Assembly: GCA_036785665.1 (NCBI GenBank)
Contig: JAXIVJ010001333.1
Coordinates: 62,001 to 126,000 of the forward strand
From: Chirona hameri
Taxonomy: Eukaryota > Arthropoda > Thecostraca > Balanomorpha > Balanidae
Length of the DNA: 64,000 nucleotides
Reading direction: 5' to 3'
The translations under genes were made by a program, and so were the position numbers. The notes beneath the pieces are model-generated. The model was not told the origin of the DNA. It saw nothing but the letters and a program-made list of their open reading frames with translations, and ran no database searches. This document shows positions 44,060 through 54,712 of the stretch, in pieces (position 1 is the first letter of the stretch; each line of letters opens with the position of its first letter).

Positions 44060-44800
44060 GTCCGGCTGCCGCTATTGTCATCAATACTGGTTCATGGTCT
44101 GATTTATTTAACGCACTGCGTTCTGGTATATTATATATCTTAATCAAGTTGACGTGAAATTTGTCGACGAGAAAATAGTCTAGCAGTGATACAGGCGTCG
44201 TTTCTTGCATGTAGAATGAGCACAATCCATCAATTTCTGTCTTCGGGATCACAAGATCATACTCATATATGAGTTCTGCAATGTACTTCTTGTTGTAGTG
44301 AGTGTCTCTTCTCAGATCAACATTCAGGTCAGCTCCAATAATAAGCATTCTCCCCATTCCATGTTTCTTTACGATGGCGCTAATTCTGTCTATCGTCTCC
44401 TGATACTCTATTATCTTATCTGCAGTCGTTCCAGTTGGCATGTAGGCAGCTATCAATAACATTTCAATGAGGTATCCCTGTACAATTACTGCTACTACTC
44501 TTGGGCTGCCCGTATCGCCCAGTGGTATCAATTTCAGCTCTTCCTTTGCTAGTATGGCAACACCACCATGACCACGTGCTCCTAATTTGTTGGTAGTTGC
44601 ATAGTCGTAGTGTGTATCGTAACTTGTGGCAATTACAACATAGCCATCCCTTCTTAGGCTACTTTCTTGGCTTGCTTTTGACGTCCATGTCTCATTCAGA
44701 AGAATAATGTCGGCATTTGCTAATAGTGAGTTTGTGAACTCGTCGTCAGCCTTATAGCCCCGACAGTTGTACTGGACGAGATGAAGTTTTTTGTCTGACC
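44007..44800 (-). pseudogene. JAMM-LINE APE-type endonuclease
   Basis: From about 44785 the frame gives KKLHLVQYNCRGYKADDEF, ADIILLNETW (metal-binding Glu), GGVAILAKEELKLIPLGD, LLIAAYMPTG, RMLIIGADLNVDLRRDTH (the DLN box), LLDYFLVDK and NKSDHEPVLMTIAAA (the SDH box). These are the canonical catalytic motifs of APE-like LINE endonucleases. The open part from 44531 to about 44060 is intact; the last residues (KVMVFG...) come from the patch. It nicks the target DNA for target-primed reverse transcription. Confidence 0.88.
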
Positions 44801-45520
44801 ACCGATTTCCCCTCGCATGCCAAATTTTGAGTTCCAGATGATATTAGTTTGGTCTCTTCGGATTTTCCCCATTTGGTGTTTCTGTTGAAGTAGGTTTGCT
44901 TTGCTGTTTGCTTTCCTATAGCTAATTGCTCGTACTCCTTCGTGTGCTGTCATCCCCTGGATGTGATTCATTTCCTCCTTTTCGTTTTTGCTATACCACG
45001 GGTCCCATGGTTGTCCTTGGTTAGGCTGTTTGTCTTCTTTGCGTGTGCTTGGGGTATGTTGCTATATCTGACATCCTGTTTCCACAGTCCTCGGGTGTCG
45101 TATCTCTGCAAGTTCCATGGTTTATCGTACCACGTTCTCTGGATGTTTCCGTTGCTGTGGTGCGAGAGGTTAGGTCTTTAAGGACGGTTGTCTGGGCGTC
45201 TTGTTGGATGCCAGTTGCTCGATTGCTTCACCTGTAGTTGTGTAGTATTCCCCTCGGTACGGTGTTGCCAGTCAGTGTGCTGCTGTTGGTTATTCCGCCC
45301 GTATTTGAGAGCGTGTCTGTAGTCCATCTGCTGTGTCTGTGGATATTGATTGTGATAAAGTTGTTGGTGTTGCTGTCTGGTTCTGTGAGCTCAAATGTCA
45401 TTGAATGGCTTCAGTGATCCTCTGTGCGGCTCTCTGCTACCATGTATTATATTCTCTTCCAGACTCCTCTCGGGTGCTACTGGATTCCTCTCCGTCACAT
45501 GCTGTTGTAGTGTGCGATGG

Positions 45521-46090
45521 TCAAACTCGCCGCTTGAAGTCCTTGGGTTCTCTTGTGGGTCGGTTGTCTTTCCACCCCCACCTTTCCCTTTGTTTGTCCT
45601 CTTCGTCTTTTTCATGATTTTTCTCTTCATCTCCCTCGCTTAGGTTTTCATTTTTGTCTTGCCCTGCTGTCATCAGTTGCACTACTTCTGTGATCACACG
45701 GCCTCCCGCTGGCTGTTGGCCGCTTAGCCACAGTAAATAGGCAGCGCAGGGCTGACAGAGCATGTGACCGGCCGGTTGCCGAGTGACTGGGCTATCCTGA
45801 CCGTTTGTCCCTGGTCCGTTATTGTCTTCCTTCTCCTTCCAGTTCCGAGCCAGTTCCGTTCGGAGTTTTTGGTTCTCAGCTTTAAGTTGGCTAACTTGTG
45901 TTGCAAGTCCTACCTTTCGCTTCACAGTTTTGCATGACACTGCGTGTGGTGCTGCGTGTGGTGCTGCGTGTGGTCCGGCTTGGTGTGCTGCTGCGTGTGG
46001 TCCGGCTTGGTGTGCTGCTCTTTTCTGACGTTCTGTCATCCTGCTTTGCTCCTTGGCTGTTTTGCGGTTCCTGCCCTTCATTACTGCCAT
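45521..46090 (-). pseudogene. JAMM-LINE coiled-coil segment
   Basis: 189-codon frame. After a low-complexity HQAGPHAA repeat it reads VKRKVGLATQVSQLKAENQK then LRTELARNWKEKE, a clear heptad coiled coil. It is followed by CQPCAAYLLWLSG and an acidic/basic charged tail. It overlaps the end of the JAMM frame (45891-46090) in another frame. Whether this is an old frameshift or two adjacent ORFs cannot be told from one copy. A coiled coil next to the nuclease is typical of ORF1 proteins that trimerise. Confidence 0.65.
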
Positions 46091-46718
46091 CCCTCATCTG
46101 CGCCTGCTTGACATTGGTCTTCGTTTCATTTGGTGTCAGCTCGTTACCGATGCGTACGTCAATAACTTGTATCTTCCTGTCATCTGTTTCCACGATAACC
46201 TTCTCATAGTACTCTGTGGATCGACAGGTTTCATGGAAACCATCTAACTTGCATTTTTCCACGACTTGCATGCCTTTCTTCGTTAGACGGTATTGTTCCA
46301 TTTTCTCTAGCTTCGGTGCACATACAATCGCAACAGCATCCGGTTGCTCCCTTTGGATATAATATTGCGTATGCACGTCTATGGAACTCATGAAAGTGTC
46401 GTAGATCGGATGTGTATGTATCCATCCTTTGATTGTTAGGTTATCTTCTTGCACTGCTTGTGCGACAAGTTCTTCGTTTGTACACTCGCATGCTGCTGTT
46501 GTCCCTGTCTGATGTGGAACGATTAGGTGTGTTACTTCTTCTGCTCCTTCTACGCCGTTAGTGTCCTTTTCTGCGATGTATGCCAGCGTTTCTACGTCTC
46601 TGTGTATTAAGATTAGCCAGAGCCAGGAAAGTGGCGACTGTGTCTTTTGGCATAGTGACTCTTGATAATGGCTCCCTTTGTTTGCATTTGTTTTTTTGCG
46701 CCTTTCTTGACAACCCAC
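45891..46718 (-). CDS. AMSH/STAMBP-like JAMM metalloprotease domain in a LINE
   Basis: 275-codon frame. Residues about 35-190 match the AMSH family of K63-specific deubiquitinases: RDVETLAYIAEKD (the catalytic Glu region), VTHLIVPHQTG, then GWIHTHPIYDTFMSSIDVHT, the JAMM signature H-x-H-P-x(6)-S-x-x-D with all metal and catalytic residues. PDAVAIVCAPKLEKMEQYRL, GMQVVEKCKLDGFHETC and a IQVIDVRI end strand follow. AMSH-type proteins have a second zinc site formed by His two residues after the catalytic Asp, Cys, His, His; here the first three are kept (DVH, KC, GFH) and the fourth position is T, followed by C. The C-terminus is Arg/Ser/Thr-rich. The start at 46718 is the first ATG of the frame; basic sequence upstream (46720-46880, KTKKKMKKSNAKENT) may belong to it. 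The frame itself has no stop inside the domain. Confidence 0.82.
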   Translation of the reverse strand: MGCQERRKKTNANKGSHYQESLCQKTQSPLSWLWLILIHRDVETLAYIAEKDTNGVEGAEEVTHLIVPHQTGTTAACECTNEELVAQAVQEDNLTIKGWIHTHPIYDTFMSSIDVHTQYYIQREQPDAVAIVCAPKLEKMEQYRLTKKGMQVVEKCKLDGFHETCRSTEYYEKVIVETDDRKIQVIDVRIGNELTPNETKTNVKQAQMRDGSNEGQEPQNSQGAKQDDRTSEKSSTPSRTTRSSTPSRTTRSTTRSTTRSVMQNCEAKGRTCNTS

Positions 46719-46884
46719 TCCTTGTTTGAGTGGTCATATCCAAGGACTGATTAGTCTGAATCGCTGTCTGTGTTTTCTTTTGCGTTGCTTTTCTTCATCT
46801 TCTTTTTTGTTTTGCCTGCAGTGATCCACCTATCGTTTCCAGTGAGGCCATGTTCGTTACATACTGCCATTTCTGGGTAATAAG

Positions 46885-47740
46885 TTCTGCGCACGCCGAA
46901 GTTTTGAATGTTAAGCCATATAAGAATAAAGAAGCGTACGTTAGAGAAAGTGTGAAGAAAATATCGTTCAAATAGACGTGACAGGTTTGACGATATAATA
47001 TATAATATTTTTAGTTAGAGAAACTTTATTTTGGTGGTGCTGTCAAAAATATTTTTCTTGGAACTGAGAGATTACGTTAAAATAGCTTCACGTTTGCAGC
47101 GCATAATATTTGCTGGATCTGTGGTGAAGACTGATGAATGCTACCAAAATTTCACAAATATATAAATTTAAGATCTTCAATATCTTCAATATCACTCCGA
47201 TTCATAGTCTTATTTCGCGGCCTCTGGATCAAAAATAAATACACATAATGAATATACTTTAAAGCTATATCATTGTCAGAAACCGCAATAATAGGGAGCA
47301 AAACGCGGAGCTTCAGCGGACACTGCTAACGCTGCTAATGCCAATAAGACAATAACGTTTAAATACGTTACGCTTACTTTGATTATTTCCCCCTCCCCCA
47401 AAGCTACGTTTTGTATTTTTAGGTTCCTATTGAATACGTACCTGCATATTATTTCGCCTCCCTCCTCGAAGCGTAAGGTAATTTATAAACAGCCCTTGAG
47501 ACAAACGAGTCCCTTTGAATAAAAACCACCTTGAAACTTGTGGTCATGTGGCTTATGTTTGTGATTTGAGGCGGGTAATATTTATATCCGCGGGAGCATT
47601 TCGTATCACCTCCAAAATCACCTGTCCTGTGTGTTGATTCGCGAGTTTTCTCATTTTTTATTCGTTTTGGTTTATACCATACTACATATCCGACTACATA
47701 TCATATTCAATGAGTTGTTCCATGAGTCGAGTGACAGACC
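46885..47740. other. no gene seen; AT-rich
   Basis: AT-rich sequence, no coding frame or repeat structure I can support. Confidence 0.4.
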
Positions 47741-47744
47741 ATTC

Positions 47745-48080
47745 GATGCATCTTGGTCTGCAACGGTGCCGTTTCGAATTTTATCCAAATTGGACCAAAT
47801 TGGTTTAAAACCACAAAAAACGCGTTTGAAACTAGCCCATGCTCTGAGCCTGCGGGACCAATATAGAGAACCCTAAACCCGAATCGTCACTCCTCATTAT
47901 CGATAGAGACTTGATCGTGGAACAACATAGCGTTGCGCCATTAACAGCTCTCAAATGTTTTCAGTTCTACCTGGAGGTGGACAGGCTGGCTGGGCAACGG
48001 GACTACATAGAGGCGAAGGTGGTGGCGACTGCAAAGGCCATAGAAGAAATTGGCCGAGGCCTACATTGTACGACGAGCAC
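47745..48080 (+). other. candidate exon sequence of the SAMD3-like gene
   Basis: 47752-47876 encodes FRILSKLDQIGLKPQKTRLK then LAHALSLRDQ, which resembles the last two helices of a SAM domain (L..LG...G.RLKLL.AL..L). 47881-48080, in another frame, encodes VEQHSVAPLTALKCFQFYLE and IEAKVVATAKAIEEIGRGL, a helical stretch. Neither has a convincing acceptor. Position between the KRRR exon and the last exon is the main reason to link them to that gene. Confidence 0.3.
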
Positions 48081-48188
48081 AGGTACCGTGAATCTTCTGC
48101 CTCGCGCAATAATGTGCATGTCTATCTCATTCACGCTTGACCCTCATTTGTGCCGGAGAAACTAATCATAGGTAAAGTCAGATTTTAC

Positions 48189-49340
48189 TTAACCCGGCAC
48201 CGCCTGGGCTGTTTTCGTACCCACGACCGTCTGTTGGGGGGGGGGGGGGGGGGGGGGGTCGGGTCGGGTCGGATCCGCCCCCCCCCCTGCTATCTCTAGA
48301 ACCAATGGTCGTATCGAGACCCGCGAGGCGGCGTTCGAAAGCTCTCTAAGAGACGCATCTAAATCATACTTAACATTTTTAAGTTGTCAAATATAGTGTC
48401 AAGGTCAGGTCAAAGGTCAAAATTGAGCGATTTTGTATTAGGGGATATAATGACCGAAAAATTAACAGCAGCGCGCCCAAACTCCACCAAGACACTTCCA
48501 ATTAAGAGGGGAAGGTACTGCTAGAGTACAAGTCTCAAACTAAGCACAGGTCAAGTTCAAGATGAGGTCACGAAAGGTCACCATATGCAAAAGTCGTATG
48601 AAAGCCGTGTGACACATGTTTTATGGATACTTTCAGACGTAGAATTCAATGAAAACGGTCATTTTTACATTTGACCTTAATGTCAGGTCAAAAAAGGTAA
48701 ATTTGTAAAGTGCAAAATTTGCAATAGAAAACACATGTTTCTGGTCCAGTTTTGTCCCAGGATTCCAATGGTTTAATATGTTTTTGCGTACGTCTCTAAA
48801 TGCCCAAAAACGCAGTTCCCAAAAAATGATGTCATCAGATTGTATGTTTTTCTTTATCCATTTTGGGGTCAAAAATTGAGATATTGTTTTAAAATTTGGT
48901 ATACTTGTTCATCCTACGTGTCTTTCTAACATATATTCCAGTTTTTTTTTAATTCCCAAAATTTTGGATTGTATAGACAATAACATATTGGGTTCAAAAA
49001 ACAAAATTTTGAAACTCTGAGATATATTCATATAGTAGAAATCGTAGTTACACGTGTTTTGGCGTTTTTATTTGCAATTTGCTTCAAAATATAATTGTTT
49101 GCGAATTTTCAAACATTTAGCTATTTTCGGCCACAAATGTTGTGTAGTGACGTTGACTAAAATCGTTATGTCTCAAATTTGTATCGACGCAACCGCTAAA
49201 AAAAAACACAAGACGTTACATTGATGTATGCGAAGGTATGCCAAGTTCACGTCGATATCTGCAACGCTTCGGAAGTTATTCAGGAAAACCCGGGGGGGGG
49301 GAGGAGGGGGAATCCCCCCCCCCAGACGGTTGTGGGTTAA
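48189..49340 (+). mobile_element. TTAA-type G/C-tract element, 1.15 kb
   Basis: TTAA at 48189-48192 and 49337-49340. Left: CCCGGCACCGCCTGGG, spacer, CCACGACCGTCTG, a G tract of about 20, a short spacer and a C tract. Right (reverse complement): TTAACCCACAACCGTCTGGG, G tract, ATT, C tract, then GAATAACTTCCGAAGCGTTG, ATATCGACGTGAACTTG, CATACCTTCGC, matching the element at 57796-58865. The body is TGACCT-rich. No ORF. It sits just before the last SAMD3-like exon. Confidence 0.88.
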
Positions 49341-49796
49341 ATGCAAATATTTTTGTTCTAAGAACACTGACAAATTGGTTCCCCCTGATGTGCATATAGC
49401 TAGTTTCGTTGCGCTATGAACGACTCGGCTACATCCTTCCAGCTTCTGCCAACTGACGCACCCTGCTATTTAACTTTGGACACATTAATGGCACTTTGGA
49501 CCAGCATCAAGTCATTTGCTATGCGCAACACTTTTTTGCTGAGGCTTTGTAGTAAAGCTGTTTTTTTTTCTCACACTGTTTACATGTCATGACTGGGGGT
49601 AACCTTTATTGTTAAAAAGACGTTCTTTACATAACTCAACCGTAGTGGAGGCCATTTTAGCATCAGTGGCTCCTACATATTGGTAGAAGTTGAGTTCGGC
49701 TAAAACAACTTAAGAGATTGGGATGACTGGCGCATAATTGGTGTAAAACTATTAAACGACACTAATTGTTGTGTTCTCATTTCGCTCACGCTTCAG

Positions 49797-50168
49797 GAGC
49801 GTATACAACATTTACCTTTTCTAGATGGTTCCGTGGTTTCAGACGAAACCATTCGCCAGATGGCGAGACTGATGGGCGCCAACCCTGACTTCCTGGTGGG
49901 GGGCGACGGAGCAGCCAGTACCACGCCCCACATTGAGGACGGAAAGGTGGTCCTCGACGGCGCCGTGATGGTGGAGCCCCGCACGGTGGTGGAAAGGCTG
50001 GTATGCCTGGTGCTGTCTTTTTCTGTTGCAAACCTGCGCTTTCCGAGGAAGTTGAACGCCATGCTCATGTACATCCAGCTGTACATTTTGGGAATTGATG
50101 ACGGCTCACGCGCTCCTATGAAAACCCTATCCTTCCGTCGGCAGATCGCCACCCTGCCGATCGAGTAG
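49797..50168 (+). CDS. candidate last exon of SAMD3-like gene
   Basis: Acceptor CACGCTTCAG before 49797; open frame of 123 codons in phase 0 to TAG at 50166-50168. It encodes ERIQHLPFLDGSVVSDETIR, RLMGANPDFLVG, GKVVLDGAVMVEPRTVVERL, VCLVLSFSVANLRFPRKLNA and MLMYIQLYILGID. The ..L..FKVLN..YP.....W.FIQ..IY.I.-like pattern at the end is what I recall from SAMD3-like C-termini. An AATAAA at 50600-50605 could be the polyadenylation signal. The chain is compact and without stops, unlike the surrounding repeats. Confidence 0.5.
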   Translation, partial: ERIQHLPFLDGSVVSDETIRQMARLMGANPDFLVGGDGAASTTPHIEDGKVVLDGAVMVEPRTVVERLVCLVLSFSVANLRFPRKLNAMLMYIQLYILGIDDGSRAPMKTLSFRRQIATLPIE

Positions 50169-50599
50169 AGGCTCTTTCTGTGTTATGTGTCTGAGGTCTG
50201 GATAACCCGTTGATAACCGCTTGTTCCGATAAGCGTCCTCCTGTATATTTCCTGTTGTCGTTGGACCCACCAGCCGTGGGTATCCCAGCGGCGTAGCATA
50301 TCGGATGTGGAGGGCCCTGAAGGCGGCCGTCAGGGCCGCCACGGCGACACTGCGCCGAACCTCCTCGGGCCCCGGCAGGATGTTGACGAGGCATCTGAGC
50401 CGGATGCCCATCATCCCCGGACACGTCAGCAGGACGAGCCGGGGGTGTCAGCCTCCTCGTTGCACAGTGGGCATCGGGCTGCCTCGCAGGTGGTGTCGCG
50501 GCACTGCAGCAGTTGGGCGAGGCTGCCAGTGCCGCGTATATTTCCTAGACGCTATCGTTCCGTCTTCGTCGATGTATACGTTACATTACGCTTGACTGT

Positions 50600-50605
50600 A
50601 ATAAA
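50600..50605 (+). promoter_or_regulatory. AATAAA polyadenylation signal candidate
   Basis: AATAAA lies 432 bases after the TAG of the candidate last exon. No downstream GU-rich element was tested. Confidence 0.3.
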
Positions 50606-50609
50606 TGTG

Positions 50610-51160
50610 ACCCGCATTGCACATTTTTTACTTTTTTATACAACCCGGCTGAAACTGGGCTGTGAGATGGGCACTATGTATACGCGAACTGCTGCGTGCT
50701 AACTATTCGTGACTTGTATGCGATGATTTCTTTAATCCCAGCTTTATAAAAACTAGTTAATGATATAGAATAGCTAAAATTGATTGCGCTACACCCCGCC
50801 ATTTTCCAGCTATACAGTCGTTAACCAATAGTAGTAAGCACTTTATTGGTGCTAGTTCACCAATAATGTATCTAACGAGATGCGTTAAGAGTGCTGTAAT
50901 GTGGTGCTATGGGAGAGTGCTTCAAGATTAGCACCATTGTTAATACTTTTAAAGTGCTTGTTTTCGGCACGCACCGGTGCGTTACTAAATATGAACCTTA
51001 ATAAGCACCCGAGTTTAGCATCTGTATGGTACTAAATTTTTAGCAGTTCTTTGGTGCTAGTATACCTGGCACCTTCCTAGCACCACGTTAGGCGCTCGAA
51101 CTAGCGGTTACAAGGTGCTTGTTTTCGGCATCAGAATTATCACCCGTTGCGTGCTAATCT
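50610..51160. repeat. GTGCTA/AGCACC-rich repeat, no gene
   Basis: 50835-51140 repeats short GTGCTAGTT, GCACC, AAGTGCTTGTTTTCGGCA (50956 and 51113) motifs, probably the inverted or subterminal repeats of a small transposon. Confidence 0.45.
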
Positions 51161-51467
51161 TTTTTTTACAGTGTATTTCGTTTGATGATGACAGAATAAT
51201 TGGATTGGAATGTCTTATTGATGATCTAAAAATCCTTCTATTGGGTGTTTATCTACCATATGATACTAAAAAGAATTTTGATCAATATGTATACTATCTG
51301 GCTAAATTAAAGTCAATCATTGATGATTTTGATTCTCCCCATGTTTGCATTTTGGGTGACTTTAATGCAGACATTTTCAAGCTGACTGACTTTGGTAAGG
51401 AACTTAAGTCTTTTTGTCATGAAGCAAACTTAATGATGCAAACTTAAAGAAAGAAAGAGGTGATGTT

Positions 51468-52091
51468 TTGCTGTTACCTCCGACTTCCATTACTCACATT
51501 AATGATGGTAGTAGCACTGGATCTTGGCTTGATCATATTGTCTGTACTGCTGGTTTTTATTCTCTCCTCCGTGATGTTGGAATTGATTTGTCGATTGCAA
51601 GCTCGGATCATTTTCCATTATTTCTCAAGCTTGAGCTTCCTTACTTAAATAACTGTCCGGAATCGTGCAAAGTGTCTGAATGTGATGCTAGATGGGTAGT
51701 TGACTGGACATCAGTTGGAGATACTAGAATTCATGCGTTTGCTAAGGTTGTTGAGGAGAAGCTTTCCAGCATAGCTGTTCCATATGAAGCCCTGCATTGT
51801 CGTACTAACGTCTGCTATGCGCATAAAGCTGCTATCAACGATTACTATGAAGAAATTATTAACTGTGTTAGAAATGCTTCCTGCTTAACTGTTTCTAAAA
51901 GCATAAATGATCACCATAAGCGTATTATCCCAGGGTGGACGGCATTTGTGCAAGGGAGACATACGTTGCTTGGTGATGTTTACTCTCTCTGGGCCTTAGT
52001 CGGCAAACCCCGCCAGGACTACACTTATAGTCAGTTGTGCGTTGCGAAGTCACAGTTTAAATATGATCTCCGTTTTTGCTTAAGGAATTAG
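51468..52091 (+). pseudogene. LINE endonuclease C-terminus and linker
   Basis: 207-codon open frame with the SDH motif of the APE nuclease (SIASSDHFPLFLKL), followed by a helical linker (KSQFKYDLRFCLRN at the end, the usual W/Y..AK..FK..LR..-type spacer). Its first 370 bases are nearly identical to 63331-63687, so the two copies share a recent origin. Confidence 0.85.
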
Positions 52092-52163
52092 AAGGACCTG
52101 AAGGTCAAAGCACTGGCAGATAAATTTTCAAATAATCCACGTAATATTGCCACGTTTATTGCC

Positions 52164-52766
52164 TTGGCTACTGTGAGCTCCAAAATCTTAGAAAGGGTTA
52201 TCTTGAATCTTATCACTAGTGATCATCAATTTGGGTTCAAGGAGAGACATTCCACTGATATGGCCGTGTATGCTTATAAGGAAATTGCGGATCATTATTT
52301 ACGTAACAGAAGTCCTGTTTTTGTCTGCTTCCTTGATGCTCGGAAGGCGTTTGATCGTGTGAATCACTGGACATTGTTTGACAAGCCTGTACGCAGAAGA
52401 ATGGACACTAGCATTGTGCAGCTTCTTGCAACATGGTATGAATCGCAAAAATGTCATGTGCTATGGGGTAACTATCTCACGGAAGGCTTCTCAGTGACAA
52501 ATGGAGTTAGGCAGGGTGGAATCTTGTCCCCATATTTGTTCAATGCTTACCCTGATGGACTTTCGGAAAGTTTAGATATGAGTAGGGTAGGATGTCGATA
52601 TTTGGGTAGTGTTAACCATCTTTGCTATGCGGACGATATGGTTTTGCTTTCACCGACGCCGCAAGGCTTACAAAAGATGCTTGCTATTTGTGCAGAGTAT
52701 GCAGGCATTCATGATATATTATTGAATACCAAAAAGACAGTTTGCATGGCTATCCTTCCTAACTAA
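52164..52766 (+). pseudogene. LINE RT with intact YADD
   Basis: 200-codon open frame with RT motif A (FLDARKAFDRVNH), B-like block (NGVRQGGILSPYLFNAYPDG) and C (CYADDMVLLSP). All catalytic Asp residues are present. A TAA at 52764 stops it; same-frame-like sequence follows to 53015 (YKYLGFHI). N-terminal fingers are deleted. Confidence 0.88.
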
Positions 52767-53019
52767 TTTAAGCATATGGTCCTGCCTGATATTGTCTTAT
52801 GTGGTAATGTGCTATCTTATGTTGATAGCTACAAATACCTTGGTTTTCATATTGCGAACACTTCTTCAAAATCAGATGATCTTGAATTGCGACATCAGTA
52901 TCGCCTCATGTGTTGTGCAAACTCACTTATTAGGAAGTTCGCATTGTGTTCGTATTCTGTAAAAACATATTTGTATAGTACGTATTCGTACTGTATTTCG
53001 TACTATATTCGTACTACGT

Positions 53020-53526
53020 ACAGGTCATTTGAGGTCAGTGACCTCGGTTGACCTGTGGGGGCGCATGAACCCAGTGGAACATATCATTATGCAAAATGGA
53101 TCTCATATTTGAAATCAACGTCACAAAATGCCCTAGAAACGGGCAGAAGCTAAAAAGTAATGTGAGGTCGTCGGAGGTCAAAGACCTCGGTTGACTCTGA
53201 AAAGGTCAATCGAGGTCACCATCTCAATGGAAACCACAACTGTCACCTGGAAACATCTGTGCATATGCTCCTGAACAACAAACACTATGTTACTGCACAA
53301 GATACAAGGATCAATACTACGGGACGCTATTTGCGCCTGACATGACCTTGAAAAACAGATCAAAGGTCACGGGTCATGTGACCTACAACTTAAAAATTTC
53401 AGAATATGTATCAAATTGTTCACAGTAGGGTACTGAAAGTTGCATCGCAGTCGGTTGATATTTACGCGAGTTATTCCCGAAAAACCGACGAGGGTGGCAT
53501 CCACCCCCTGCACTGGCGAGGGTTAG
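53020..53526 (+). mobile_element. TTAA-type element, right part
   Basis: Its right end reads CACTGGCGAGGGTTAG at 53511-53526 after GAGGGTGGCATCCACCCCC. The body (TGACCTCGGTTGACCTGTG, ATATCATTATGCAAAATGG, GTTGCATCGCAGTCGGTTGA) closely matches 60615-61099. The left part is missing; it starts at the LINE's end. The right TTAG is shared with the next element. Confidence 0.75.
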
Positions 53527-54404
53527 CCCTCGCCCTACGGGAGCTTTTTCACCTTCGCCCTACGGGGGGCCTGACAGGCCCCCTGTTAACTTCCAAACCA
53601 AGAAACTTAGAGCAATGCGGTAAGAACCAGCATGTTGCTTGTCATGAGAGGAATATACCAGCATGCGATTTTTAGGTTTCAGGTCAACGGGTGACCTTCC
53701 AGGTCAAGTGAATTACCTCGGATTTACCACGTCCAGAACAGCGATTTTGCTCTTCAGAAAACCTAAAAATTCGAAATTGTTAAATGTAAATAAAAAGGCA
53801 TGTTCCTAGACCAGTTTTGGCTCAGAAATACAAAAAAAGGTAATTATTTGTTCGTGTCTTGTCCAAAAATGTTAGAAAAAAAGTTATTAAAAAAATGACG
53901 TCATCAGTTTCTTACACTTAGGAAGCCATCACTCAGTCAAAAATGAGGATATTGCTTTGAAATTTGGTATGGGTATTGCCCATACTCAGTTCTCTCACAT
54001 ATATTCCGGTTTTTCTAATATCTTTGAAAATTTTGATTTTGTGTTTTATTTTTATTTTAGGCGTCAAAATTCAAACAAAATGCAAATCAAAGATTGCCAT
54101 TTTAAAGAGAATGCCATTTTGCATCTTTGGTGAATTGCGTTTGCAATTTTTAACTCCCTTAAAACTCTGTTTTCTACGATTTTTCCAATATTTGTCATTT
54201 TTTACCAACATTACGTCATCAAAACATTATTGTCTCCCAAACTTCTTGACTAATTTTAATCAAATTTTTACAGCCTACGTATAATTGTTGTAAACTCAGC
54301 TACCAAAAATTTCAGCAAGGTGCACCCCATGTGTCATTGAGATTTTTCATGAGGTTTTTCTTGAATTTGTTATTCAAGAAAAACCTCAGGGGGGCGAGGG
54401 TTAA
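53523..54404 (+). mobile_element. TTAA-type G/C-tract element abutting its neighbour
   Basis: Left: TTAGCCCTCGCCCTACGGG, spacer, TTCGCCCTACGGGGGG, CCTGACAGG, CCCCC, then TGTTAACTTCCAAACCAAGA. Right: CCTCAGGGGGGCGAGGGTTAA, TTAA at 54401-54404, with the unit partly lost. Same subfamily as 61222-61956 (identical CTGACAG loop and TTGTTGTAAA.CTCAGCTAC). Body TGACCT-rich; no ORF. 54405-54712 that follows has no gene. Confidence 0.8.
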
Positions 54405-54712
54405 GGCACTTTAGGCAGTGCCTAACCGAAGTTGAAACCATATTATTGCACTGTTTTGTAAGAGTTTCGTTGTCTAAAATCATAGCAAAATACTACAGAA
54501 AGTTTTCCCGACACATCTTTTGCGTTCAAATGGCAACAAATCGACCAAGCTAACCTATGCAGAGTAAGACTGCGTACTAAGATTTGCATTATTACATGCT
54601 TATTTATGATAGTTTTAATTTAGCTGCATTCGTGCTTGGCTTTCCGTATAAAAAAACAAAGGCTGCCAAAGCGGCGAAAACTTGGGCACTAAGGCACGAC
54701 GCCTAAGCCAGC

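Larger units (their letters stand above)
41030..46880 (-). mobile_element. LINE carrying a JAMM protease domain
   Basis: Minus-strand non-LTR retrotransposon of about 5.8 kb. Order 5' to 3': basic N-terminal region (about 46880-46720), AMSH-like JAMM domain, basic linker, coiled coil, APE endonuclease, alpha-helical linker, RT, and a C-terminal region with a Cys/His motif. Decayed by a few stops and frameshifts, one templated insertion patch (43974-44059) and one retro-insertion (41738-41979). It sits inside the putative intron of the SAMD3-like gene, in opposite orientation. The clade is not resolved. No target duplication around the whole element was identified. Confidence 0.85.
51160..53015 (+). 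mobile_element. CR1-like LINE with internal deletion
   Basis: Endonuclease part: KILLLGVYLPYDTKKNFDQY, CILGDFNADIF (DFN box) and, after a frameshift near 51450, GSWLDHIVCTAGFYSLLRDV and ASSDHFPLFLKLELPY (SDH box). A linker runs to about 52090. The RT starts abruptly after it, lacking its first blocks: SKILERVILNLITSDHQFGF, FVCFLDARKAFDRVNHWTLF, NGVRQGGILSPYLFNAYPDG, NHLCYADDMVLLSPT. The 3' part ends near SYVDSYKYLGFHIANTSSKS and an irregular CGTATTCGTACTGTATT repeat at 52980-53022. A deletion near 52100-52160 joins linker to RT. Confidence 0.9.

Noticed and set aside
45395..46247. Plus-strand open frames opposite the JAMM and coiled-coil region
   Set aside because: Shadows of the minus-strand LINE coding sequence, without recognisable motifs.
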